Assembly (NCBI GenBank): GCA_004028795.1
Contig: SAIW01000022.1
Location: 21,370-85,369, forward strand
Length of the DNA: 64,000 nucleotides
Direction: 5' to 3'
Source: Chitinophagaceae bacterium
Lineage (GTDB): Bacteria > Bacteroidota > Bacteroidia > Chitinophagales > Chitinophagaceae
Part shown: positions 34,735-44,217 of the stretch, one piece after another
How the letters are laid out: every line of letters starts with the position of its first letter
How positions within the stretch are numbered: position 1 is the first letter of the stretch
Translations under genes and position numbers: made by a program
The notes under the pieces: generated by a model
Told to the model about the DNA's origin: nothing
What the model saw: only the letters and a program-made list of their open reading frames with translations
Databases searched by the model: none

Positions 34735-37026
34735 ATGAATACTGGTCAACATAAAGTTTTAGTAGTGGATGATGATCCATATATACTTATGTCATTAGAA
34801 TTTTTGATGAAGAAAAGCGGATACGAAGTAATTATTGCACGCAACGGTACAGAAGCTTTAGCTGCCATCAATCAAAATATTCCCGATTTGGTTTTGCTTG
34901 ATATCATGATGCCCGATGTGGATGGTTATGCCATTTGCGAATACATTAAACGAACACCTGCAATTGAACATTGCAAAGTTGTTTTCTTATCAGCAAAAAC
35001 TAAAGAAGCTGATATAAAAAGAGGTTATGATTTGGGTGCCGAGTTGTATATCAGTAAACCTTTTAATTCAAGAAATTTAATGCAGCAAGTGCAGGATTTA
35101 TTAAGCACTTCAAAAAGCCCAAGCTTTAAGCGGGCCTACATTACAGAGTATGAAAAAAGTATAAACAATAAAGAAACGTTTTGGGAAGAACAGGCTCGTA
35201 ATATAAAATGGTTCAAGTTTCCTGAGACTATTTTAAGTAAGGATAATGAAAATTTATACAGATGGTTTACTGGTGGAAAATTAAACATATCTTATCTCTG
35301 TTTAGATTATCATATTGAAGAAGGAATGGGCGAACAAACAGCATTAATTTATGATTCGCCGGTTACAAAAACAATTAAGAAATATAGTTTTACAGAATTG
35401 CGTGATGAGGTTGCAAAATTGGCCGGTGGGTTAAAAAAATTAGGTGTAACAAAAGGCGATACTATTGTTATTTATATGCCAATGATTCCGCAGGCTTTAA
35501 TGGCCATGTTGGCTTGTGCAAGAATAGGTGCAATACACAGTGTTGTATTTGGTGGATTTGCTCCGCATGAATTATCTATTAGAATTGATGATGCAGAACC
35601 AAAAGCAATTATAACAGCCTCGTATGGAATTGAAGTAGATAAGAAAATTGCTTATAAACCTTTAGTAGATCATGCCATAATGGAAGCCTATCATAAACCG
35701 CAAAAAGTTATCATCTATCAAAGGGAAGGGATGCATATAGATTTAGGTGAAAGAGATGTTGATATGAATGAATTGATGCAAAATTGTACATCTGCAACTT
35801 ATACATCAGTTGATGCAACAGACCCGTTATATGTTTTATATACATCCGGTACAACAGGAAAACCCAAAGGTATTGTACGCGATACCGGTGGTTATGCCGT
35901 TGCATTAAAATACAGTATGAAGAGTATTTATAATGTTGAAGCCAGCGATGTGTTTTGGGCTGCGAGTGATGTAGGTTGGGTAGTTGGTCATAGTTATATT
36001 GTGTATGCCCCGCTAATTCAAGGTTGTACAACTATTTTGTTTGAAGGTAAACCTGTTAAAACACCCGATGCAGGTGAGTTTTGGCGTGTTGCATCTGAAC
36101 ATAAAGTAAAAACAATGTTTACTGCACCAACTGCTATTCGTGCAATTAAAAAAGAAGACCCTGATGGATTATTAATGAAGAATAAAGATTTATCTCATCT
36201 TAAAATATTATTTCTTGCAGGCGAACGATGTGATCCTGCAACTTATCACTGGGTAAATGATTTGTTGCACAAACCAGTTATCGATCATTGGTGGCAAACA
36301 GAAAGTGGTTGGCCAATGTTAGGAGTTTTAATGGGCATTGAGCCATTTCCGGCAAAAGCAGGAAGTGCCGGTAAACCTGTTCCCGGCTTTGATGTGCAAA
36401 TATTAGAAGATGATGGAACCATTATTACAAATCAGGAAGAGGGTTTTGTTGCGGTTAAATTACCATTACCACCGGGCTGTTTGCCAACATTATGGAATAA
36501 TGCTGATGGGTTTAAACAATCGTATTTATTTCAATTTCCGGGATATTATTTAACAGGCGATGGTGGACATAAGGATGCAGATGGTTACTTCTTTATTATG
36601 GGTAGAATTGATGATGTAATAAATGTTGCAGGCCACAGATTGAGTACAGGAGAAATGGAAGAAATTATTTCTCATCATCCTGCAATTGCAGAGTGTGCAG
36701 TTATTGGTATTGCCGATGAACTACGTGGACAAAGACCGATAGGTTTTTTTGTTATGAAAGATAGTCATCATAACAAAGAAGCAGAATTGGAAGATGAATT
36801 AATTCAATTAGTGAGAGATCAAATTGGTGCTGTTGCATTTTTTAGAAATGCAATTATGGTAAAACGTTTGCCAAAAACCAGAAGCGGAAAAATTTTAAGA
36901 AAAACAATGCGTTTAATCGCTGATGGTGTATCTTATACTATTCCTTCAACAATTGATGACCCGACTATTTTAGATGAAATAAAAGAAAGATTAATTGAAA
37001 GAAAAATTCTAAATGCACTAGTATGA
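34735..37026 (+). CDS. Receiver domain-acyl-CoA synthetase fusion (propionyl/acetyl-CoA synthetase type)
   Basis: A 763-residue fusion. Residues 1-120 are a full CheY-like receiver: acidic pair D12/D13 (VVDDDPYIL), phospho-acceptor D56 (LLDIMMPDVDG), S86 and K108 (YISKPF). After a short linker, residues about 130-763 are an ANL-family short-chain acyl-CoA synthetase: YTSGTTGKPKG at 369-379, DHWWQTESGWP as in PrpE/ACSS3-type enzymes, and catalytic K719 in LPKTRSGKILRK. There is no DNA-binding domain. Placed 11 bp after the CrbS-like kinase, it is the obvious phospho-acceptor. The simplest reading is that phosphorylation tunes the enzyme, or brings it to the membrane symporter. The Trp-Trp pocket suggests propionate or acetate. 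The function is inferred; the domains are clear. Confidence 0.93.
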   Translation: MNTGQHKVLVVDDDPYILMSLEFLMKKSGYEVIIARNGTEALAAINQNIPDLVLLDIMMPDVDGYAICEYIKRTPAIEHCKVVFLSAKTKEADIKRGYDLGAELYISKPFNSRNLMQQVQDLLSTSKSPSFKRAYITEYEKSINNKETFWEEQARNIKWFKFPETILSKDNENLYRWFTGGKLNISYLCLDYHIEEGMGEQTALIYDSPVTKTIKKYSFTELRDEVAKLAGGLKKLGVTKGDTIVIYMPMIPQALMAMLACARIGAIHSVVFGGFAPHELSIRIDDAEPKAIITASYGIEVDKKIAYKPLVDHAIMEAYHKPQKVIIYQREGMHIDLGERDVDMNELMQNCTSATYTSVDATDPLYVLYTSGTTGKPKGIVRDTGGYAVALKYSMKSIYNVEASDVFWAASDVGWVVGHSYIVYAPLIQGCTTILFEGKPVKTPDAGEFWRVASEHKVKTMFTAPTAIRAIKKEDPDGLLMKNKDLSHLKILFLAGERCDPATYHWVNDLLHKPVIDHWWQTESGWPMLGVLMGIEPFPAKAGSAGKPVPGFDVQILEDDGTIITNQEEGFVAVKLPLPPGCLPTLWNNADGFKQSYLFQFPGYYLTGDGGHKDADGYFFIMGRIDDVINVAGHRLSTGEMEEIISHHPAIAECAVIGIADELRGQRPIGFFVMKDSHHNKEAELEDELIQLVRDQIGAVAFFRNAIMVKRLPKTRSGKILRKTMRLIADGVSYTIPSTIDDPTILDEIKERLIERKILNALV

Positions 37027-37246
37027 ACCAATTAAAAGAATGGCAGGTATTACATAGATGTTATTAGAGCCGGTTGCTGTTTTCTACTTAATCAAAACCG
37101 CTGCTAATGAAATTGCAAAGAAATCTGTTATTGATACCAAAATTCAATGAGGTGTTTTTGTTGTTGTATTTATTTCGATTGCTGTTGGGCTAATGATTTT
37201 TGGTTATTATCTATTTAAGGGAACGCATGATGAACAGATACTCTAA
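37023..37246 (+). pseudogene. Decayed copy of the 81-residue membrane protein gene
   Basis: Starting at the ATG that overlaps the previous stop, the sequence aligns with the gene at 31437. After a one-base loss in the A-run near 37035-37040, one frame reads KRMAGIT-stop-MLLEPVAVFYLIKTA, then SVIDTKIQ-stop-GVFVVVF and GLMIFGYYLF. Both stops (TAG and TGA at 37148-37150) stand exactly where the intact gene has Trp codons. It ends at TAA 37244-37246. It is a clear pseudogene and marks an old duplication at the end of the module. Confidence 0.85.
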
Positions 37247-37357
37247 CTGTTAAAGAAATTGAAATTGTCTTTATCAGGGCTTAATTTCTTATTAAAATCA
37301 ATTTGTTTATACAGCATTATTTCAGTTAAAAATATCTTTAATTGAAATAACCCCGTA

Positions 37358-37789
37358 ATGAAATTATTGCTCATTCCCTTCCTTATTCTATTTGCTGCGA
37401 ACACAGCATGGCTTACCAATTTTAATGATGCTAAAAAAACTGCTAAAGAAGAACATAAGTTTATACTGCTTAATTTTTCAGGTTCTGATTGGTGCGGACC
37501 TTGTGAAAGAATGAAAGCAGAATTTTTTGAAACGGATGTGTTTAAAAAATTTGCTGAAAAAAATCTGGTATTGCTTAATGCAGATTTTCCCCGAAATAAA
37601 AAGAATCAATTACCCGCTGCTCAACAAAAAATGAATGATGCGTTGGCAGATAAATACAATAGTAACGGTGCATTTCCGCTCACAGTTTTATTAGATGCCG
37701 ATGGAAATGTTTTGCAAAAGTGGGATGGTTTTCCTAAAACAGGTGTAGAAAATTTCATTGAACAAATTCAACAGAAAATAAAGAATTAG
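37358..37789 (+). CDS. Exported thioredoxin-family protein
   Basis: A 143-residue protein with a short N-terminal signal (MKLLLIPFLILFAANTAW). Thioredoxin fold: FILLNFSGSDWCGPCERMKA carries the CxxC redox pair and FPLTVLLDADGNVLQKWDGF supplies the cis-Pro loop. It is the thiouredoxin-like relative often called thioredoxin family/DUF255-like. It begins a four-gene unit with apbE, DUF4266 and DUF3570 genes, where it may keep the cysteines of the DUF4266 protein reduced. Confidence 0.85.
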   Translation: MKLLLIPFLILFAANTAWLTNFNDAKKTAKEEHKFILLNFSGSDWCGPCERMKAEFFETDVFKKFAEKNLVLLNADFPRNKKNQLPAAQQKMNDALADKYNSNGAFPLTVLLDADGNVLQKWDGFPKTGVENFIEQIQQKIKN

Positions 37790-37797
37790 TTTTTATA

Positions 37798-38748
37798 ATG
37801 CCTGAAAAAACAGTCATAAAACGTGGTTGTAAATTAATGGGCAATCATTTTGAATTAAGTGTTGTAAGCAATAATTCAGAATGGGCCGAAGCAATGATTG
37901 ATTCAGGTATTAATGAAATAAAACGTATTGAGAAATTATTAACTACCTATAACGAAGAAAGTGAAACGGCTCTTATTAATCGTAATGCCGGCATAGAACC
38001 TGTTAAAGTAAGCAGTGAGACTTTTCAATTAATTGAACGGTCTATGAGAATATCCAATGTTACACAAGGAGCTTTTGATATTACTTACGGATCGATAGAT
38101 AAACGTTTATGGAATTTTGATACTACCATGAATGCCTTGCCGGATAAAGCTATTGCCAGAAAAATGGTAAGACTAATTAATTATGAAAATATCATACTTG
38201 ATAAAAATAATTCAACTGTTTTTTTAAAACATAAAGGCATGCGTATTGGTTTTGGCGGAATAGGAAAAGGATACGCTGCAGAGCAGGCTAAAAAAATAAT
38301 GATAGCAAACGGTGTTGAAAGCGGAATTGTAAATGCTTCAGGAGACCTTACTGCATGGGGCTTTCAACCGAATGGAAGCGAGTGGACGATAGGTATAGCC
38401 AATCCAAATTCATCACACGAAATTTTTTCATACATCAATATTACCAATACCGCTATTGCTACATCGGGCAATTATGAAAAGTATGTAATGATTGGCGGCA
38501 AAAGATATTCTCATACAATAGACCCTAAAACAGGGTTACCTGTTGGCGGTATAAAAAGTGTAACTATTATTACTTCCAATGCAGAAATAGCAGACGCAAT
38601 GGCTACGCCTGTAATGATTATGGGAATACATGCAGGATTAGATATGATTAATCAAATGAAAAATATTGAAGCCATTATTATTGACGATAACAATAAACTA
38701 TACACATCAAAAAACATCCATCTTTCTAAATCCCCGGTTTATGCTTAA
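37798..38748 (+). CDS. apbE: FAD:protein FMN transferase (ApbE family)
   Basis: A 316-residue enzyme that attaches FMN covalently to Thr/Ser of target proteins using FAD and Mg2+. Motifs: LMGNHFELSVV, GFGGIGKGYAAEQA, VNASGDLTAWGF, SGNYEKYV, YSHTIDPKTGLPVG and metal site ADAMATPVM. There is no clear signal peptide or lipobox at this start, whereas many ApbE proteins are exported. An unseen upstream start is not evident (8-bp gap to the thioredoxin gene). Its stop overlaps the next start by 8 bp, suggesting that the small DUF4266 lipoprotein is a functional partner. Confidence 0.92.
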   Translation: MPEKTVIKRGCKLMGNHFELSVVSNNSEWAEAMIDSGINEIKRIEKLLTTYNEESETALINRNAGIEPVKVSSETFQLIERSMRISNVTQGAFDITYGSIDKRLWNFDTTMNALPDKAIARKMVRLINYENIILDKNNSTVFLKHKGMRIGFGGIGKGYAAEQAKKIMIANGVESGIVNASGDLTAWGFQPNGSEWTIGIANPNSSHEIFSYINITNTAIATSGNYEKYVMIGGKRYSHTIDPKTGLPVGGIKSVTIITSNAEIADAMATPVMIMGIHAGLDMINQMKNIEAIIIDDNNKLYTSKNIHLSKSPVYA

Positions 38749-38965
38749 CAACAAAACAAAAAACTTACTACTGTTCTTAATGGTGCTTTGTACGGGTACT
38801 GCCTGCGTACATGTAAAGGAATATCAGAAAAGCAGAGTTAAAGACTCTGAAATGACGTTGGCAAACCGTAAAGCAGAAAAGAACGAAATGAATTTTCAAT
38901 CTTACAGAGAAGGAGCTTCAGGTGCCAATGCCGGCAAAACAGGCGGAGGCTGCGGTTGTAATTAA
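38741..38965 (+). CDS. DUF4266-type small Cys/Gly-rich lipoprotein
   Basis: A 74-residue protein from the ATG at 38741, which overlaps the apbE stop (ATGCTTAA). A hydrophobic leader ends GTAC at C22, an imperfect lipobox. The mature part is short and charged (ANRKAEKNEMNFQSYREGA) and ends in GGGCGCN, the conserved tail of this family. REGASGAN resembles the SGAT/S-type motif that ApbE flavinylates, although the Thr is missing at the usual place. The role is unknown. Coupling to apbE and the exported thioredoxin makes a redox function at the cell envelope a reasonable guess. Confidence 0.8.
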   Translation: MLNNKTKNLLLFLMVLCTGTACVHVKEYQKSRVKDSEMTLANRKAEKNEMNFQSYREGASGANAGKTGGGCGCN

Positions 38966-38989
38966 TTATTCATATCAGAACTATTTTTA

Positions 38990-40258
38990 ATGAAAAAGAT
39001 TTGTCTTTCAGTAGTAGGGCTTTATTTATTATTTCTTCATGGTTTTTCACAAGCTACACAGGATACAACTTATAAAGTAAGAAAATTAAAGGTTGATGAA
39101 GTGAATTTAGTATCAAGCTATTATTCGCAAAACGGTAATCACTCAGCAGTAACAGGTGGTATTGGTACAGAAAATGTTACCGATATTTCTAATGGTATTG
39201 AATTGAAGTTTGTGGGTTATGATAATACCTTGCATAAACATTCTTTAACCGCAGGCTTAGGCTTAGACCATCATACAGCAGCATCAGCAGCTTATGTTTC
39301 TAAAACAGGAGCTTCTAAAACAGAAGGTACAAGAATTTATCCTTCATTAGACTGGACGGTAGAGAATGAAACAAAAGGTAACAGCTTCGGTTTTGGTACT
39401 TATTATTCAACTGAATATAATTATAAATCATTCGGTGCCGATATTCATTTCTCTAAAAAAACAGCAGATAAAAACGGCGAGTTCTCAGCTAAATTGCAAG
39501 GTTATTTAGATCAGGTAAAAATGATATATCCTTCAGAGTTAATTCCTGCAAGTACAACAACTGTTACTGGAGGTGGTGTTTCAACTATTACAACTGCCAG
39601 TGGCAGAACGGTAACAGTTTCATCAAATGGCAGAGTTACTTCTTCAGAATCAAAAATTCCTTCAAGTCCAAGAAATACATTCTCAGCATCATTTGCATAT
39701 ACTCAGGTAATTAATACAAGATTACAAATTGCTTTATTGTTAGATGTTGTTTCTCAAAATGGTTATTTGGGTTTGCCTTTTCACAGGGTATATTTTAATA
39801 CAGGAAAAGATACTGTTGAAAATCTTCCAACAGCAAGATTTAAACTGCCTGTTGGGTTAAGGGTAAATTATTTTTTGGGTGATAACATTATTCTTCGTTC
39901 TTATTTCAGATATTATACAGATGATTGGGGCATTCATTCCAATACAGCAAGCTTAGAAGTAGCAGTTAAGCTTACACCGTTTTTTTCTTTATCACCTTTT
40001 TTCAGGTATTACGACCAAACAGCAGCAGATTATTTTGCAGCATATGGTGTGCATGCAGCAACTGATAAATATTATACCAGTAATTATGCATTATCGCAAT
40101 TTCAATCAAACTTTTATGGTATGGGTTTACGGGTTGCACCGCCAAAAGGTGTATTAGGGTGGGAAGTATTACATGAAATGGAAATACGTTACGGACATTA
40201 CAGCCAAACAACAGATTTACAATCAAATGTTATTTCGTTCAGTTTCGGATTTAAGTAA
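38990..40258 (+). CDS. DUF3570 outer-membrane barrel-like protein
   Basis: A 422-residue protein with a signal peptide (to about 22, LHGFSQ) and regular alternating strands through to the C-terminal QSNVISFSFGFK, so it is probably an outer-membrane barrel. The start (KLKVDEVNLVSSYYSQNGNH) and the motif SAVTGGIGTENVTDISNGIE are those of the DUF3570 family, which commonly follows apbE and DUF4266 genes. The four genes 37358-40258 form one transcription unit with gaps of 8, -8 and 24 bp. The function is unknown; transport or electron transfer across the outer membrane would fit. Confidence 0.85.
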   Translation: MKKICLSVVGLYLLFLHGFSQATQDTTYKVRKLKVDEVNLVSSYYSQNGNHSAVTGGIGTENVTDISNGIELKFVGYDNTLHKHSLTAGLGLDHHTAASAAYVSKTGASKTEGTRIYPSLDWTVENETKGNSFGFGTYYSTEYNYKSFGADIHFSKKTADKNGEFSAKLQGYLDQVKMIYPSELIPASTTTVTGGGVSTITTASGRTVTVSSNGRVTSSESKIPSSPRNTFSASFAYTQVINTRLQIALLLDVVSQNGYLGLPFHRVYFNTGKDTVENLPTARFKLPVGLRVNYFLGDNIILRSYFRYYTDDWGIHSNTASLEVAVKLTPFFSLSPFFRYYDQTAADYFAAYGVHAATDKYYTSNYALSQFQSNFYGMGLRVAPPKGVLGWEVLHEMEIRYGHYSQTTDLQSNVISFSFGFK

Positions 40259-40300
40259 CTCTAAACAAAGCATAATACTTGCTAAGCTTATCTTTGAAGC

Positions 40301-42335
<2,035 letters not shown>

Positions 42336-42365
42336 GGATTTAATTCATATAATAAGGTTAGCTTA

Positions 42366-42935
42366 ATGAACAAATTATCAAAATATTCTCGTTCTATTAA
42401 GCTAATCTTTTTTATTGCTATTACCGCTTTATATTCAGTTACTGTACTTTATCTTTTTTGGAGCTTATCTTCTCATTCATACGTTATTGATGAATCAAAA
42501 TTGTATAGGTTAGATTCAATTAAAATACAAGATAAAGCATATTACTCTAATGGGATTAAAAGTGGTGAAAGTTATTACTTTGAAGATACAGAAAGAATGC
42601 CTTTTCTTATAGGAGGAGATATTTGTCACTGTTTTATTGGCAAGACGTTTATTTATGATACTCTTAGATATAATGGAACTGTCCTGACAATTTATACTGA
42701 TAAAGATGGCTATATTGATTATACCAAAAGAAACAAATGGGTTCATCATATTAATGTTTACCAATTTTACATTGGCAATAGAAAGTGTGTTGATATGAAT
42801 GCTCTTAGTTTATCTAATAAAGAAAGGGATCGATTAATGATAATTGTTGCCACTGTTTTTTACGCTATATTCTCACTTATTTTCTTTAATAAAAAGAAAC
42901 CTGTAAATAATTCAAACAATGTGAATATTCAATAA
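42366..42935 (+). CDS. Hypothetical membrane protein
   Basis: A 189-residue protein with a helix near each end (about 12-35, LIFFIAITALYSVTVLYLFW, and 152-172, LMIIVATVFYAIFSLIFF). The 115 residues in between (including ERMPFLIGGDICHCFIGKTF) probably lie outside the cytoplasm. Two Cys lie close together (CHC). No family is recognised. It is 30 bp after eno on the same strand. Confidence 0.65.
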   Translation: MNKLSKYSRSIKLIFFIAITALYSVTVLYLFWSLSSHSYVIDESKLYRLDSIKIQDKAYYSNGIKSGESYYFEDTERMPFLIGGDICHCFIGKTFIYDTLRYNGTVLTIYTDKDGYIDYTKRNKWVHHINVYQFYIGNRKCVDMNALSLSNKERDRLMIIVATVFYAIFSLIFFNKKKPVNNSNNVNIQ

Positions 42936-42995
42936 TCTTCTGACAGAATTATCAACTATTTATCTTTATAATTAGTTATTTTCTATTTTCAACTT

Positions 42996-43301
42996 GTGAA
43001 AAAAATCATTCCCATACTCATCAACAAATACATACTTGTATTAGCATTCTTTACAGTATGGATGTTATTCTTTGACCAACGTGATTTTTTTTATGTATGG
43101 GAGCAAAAGCAAAAACTTAAAGAAGCAGAAAATAAAAAACATTATTACGAACAGGAAATAGAAAAAGCCAAAAAAGATTTAGCCGATTTACAAAACAGTC
43201 CTGCTGCTTTAGAAAAATTTGCCCGCGAAAAATATTTATTAAAGAAAGATGGAGAAGATGTTTATCTCATCTCTTCAGAAAAAACTGCAACAAAAAATTA
43301 G
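42996..43301 (+). CDS. DivIC/FtsB-like septum protein
   Basis: A 101-residue protein with a GTG start (42996). One N-terminal helix (about 10-26, KYILVLAFFTVWMLFFDQRD) is followed by a coiled coil (about 33-70, EQKQKLKEAENKKHYYEQEI) and the family block NSPAALEKFAREKYLLKKDG. This is the layout of FtsB/DivIC, a bitopic component of the cell-division complex. It follows eno by two genes, as in other Bacteroidota. Confidence 0.85.
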   Translation: MKKIIPILINKYILVLAFFTVWMLFFDQRDFFYVWEQKQKLKEAENKKHYYEQEIEKAKKDLADLQNSPAALEKFAREKYLLKKDGEDVYLISSEKTATKN

Positions 43302-43403
43302 TCTTTCGCAATAATTTGCACAAGCAGGCGTTTCTAATAATGTCCTCCGATTTTACCCTCCGAAAGCAGTATATTTACTATTGCAAGTTTCTAAAAAATT
43401 ATT

Positions 43404-43640
43404 ATGCAGAAATTTACCCAGGAGCAAGTTATGCTTTACCTGTACGGAGAAGCTTCGCCTATTTTAAAATTAGCGATTGATAAAGCTTTAAAAGAAGATG
43501 CCGATTTTAAGAAAGAAGTATCAACCCTTAAACGGTCAAAAAAACAGTTAGAAGAATTAAAAGGCAAGCCATTAAGCCCCAGCCAGAAAAGTATTGACGC
43601 TATTTTAAAGTATGCGAAAGATACTGTAAAGAAGAAGTAG
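43404..43640 (+). CDS. Small hypothetical protein
   Basis: A 78-residue, lysine-rich soluble protein (MQKFTQEQVMLYLYGEASPI) with a predicted helix-turn-helix-like alpha content, but no recognised family. QEQVMLYLYGE resembles the start of anti-sigma-like zinc-less domains of this phylum. An A-rich gap of 102 bp precedes it. It ends 25 bp before a REP-like element. Confidence 0.6.
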   Translation: MQKFTQEQVMLYLYGEASPILKLAIDKALKEDADFKKEVSTLKRSKKQLEELKGKPLSPSQKSIDAILKYAKDTVKKK

Positions 43641-43665
43641 GTATTAAAAATTACAAATTTGAAAA

Positions 43666-43746
43666 TGTCATTCCGAGATTGGGTTCTTGCCCAACGAGGA
43701 ATCTCATTCTTATTGCAGAAGATTTCTCGGCACGAACCTTCGAAAT
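43666..43746. repeat. REP-like intergenic element, copy C (short form)
   Basis: It begins TGTCATTCCGAGATTGGGTTC and ends CCTTCGAAATGAC, like copies A and B. The internal GGCACAGCCTGCCCCG hairpin is deleted to AGAAGATTTCTCGGCACGAA. It sits between two convergent genes. Confidence 0.75.
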
Positions 43747-43777
43747 GACGATTACGCTTTTAGCTAGTTTAATTCTA

Positions 43778-44185
43778 TTAAAATTTGCGGTTAATTTTTA
43801 CCCATTCCGTAATGTAGGCTGCAATATCTGTTGTTGAAGTGCCGGGTATAAATAATTTACCTACACCCATATCGGTTAATTGTTGTACGTCATCACCGGG
43901 TATAATACCACCGCCGGTAAGTAACACATCATTCATTTGTTTTTCTTTCATTAAGTTTAATACTTTAGGAAAAACTGTCATGTGTGCACCGCTTAAAATG
44001 CTTATGCCTATTGCATCAACATCTTCCTGTAAGGCTGCATTCACAACCATTTCAGGGGTTTGGCGTAAGCCGGTATAAATAACTTCCATACCCGCATCCC
44101 GTAAAGCCGTAGCAATTACTTTAGCTCCGCGGTCGTGGCCATCTAATCCAACTTTAGCAACTAAAACTCTAATGGGTCTATTCAT
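43778..44185 (-). CDS. Stand-alone cobalamin-binding domain protein
   Basis: A 135-residue B12-binding domain. [20 protein letters not shown] holds the DxHxxG cobalamin-ligand motif, [16 protein letters not shown] the SxL motif and [13 protein letters not shown] the GG motif. It corresponds to the C-terminal domain of methylmalonyl-CoA mutase (McmA2 type) as a separate polypeptide; its mutase half is not in the window. A separate icmF is at 11.9 kb. It may serve a split mutase encoded elsewhere. Confidence 0.9.
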   Translation of the reverse strand: MNRPIRVLVAKVGLDGHDRGAKVIATALRDAGMEVIYTGLRQTPEMVVNAALQEDVDAIGISILSGAHMTVFPKVLNLMKEKQMNDVLLTGGGIIPGDDVQQLTDMGVGKLFIPGTSTTDIAAYITEWVKINRKF

Positions 44186-44217
44186 GCAATCGCAATTAGG
44201 CAGTAAAAATAGCTAAA

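Noticed and set aside
37023..37246. Recoding of TGA (and TAG) as Trp in the small membrane protein copy
   Set aside because: Both stops plus a frame loss occur together and an intact copy with Trp codons exists at 31437, so decay explains it without recoding.
40289..40296. TATCTTTG as a gldA promoter
   Set aside because: It matches TAnnTTTG but stands only 4 bp before the ATG and has no -33 partner, so a leaderless start would be required.
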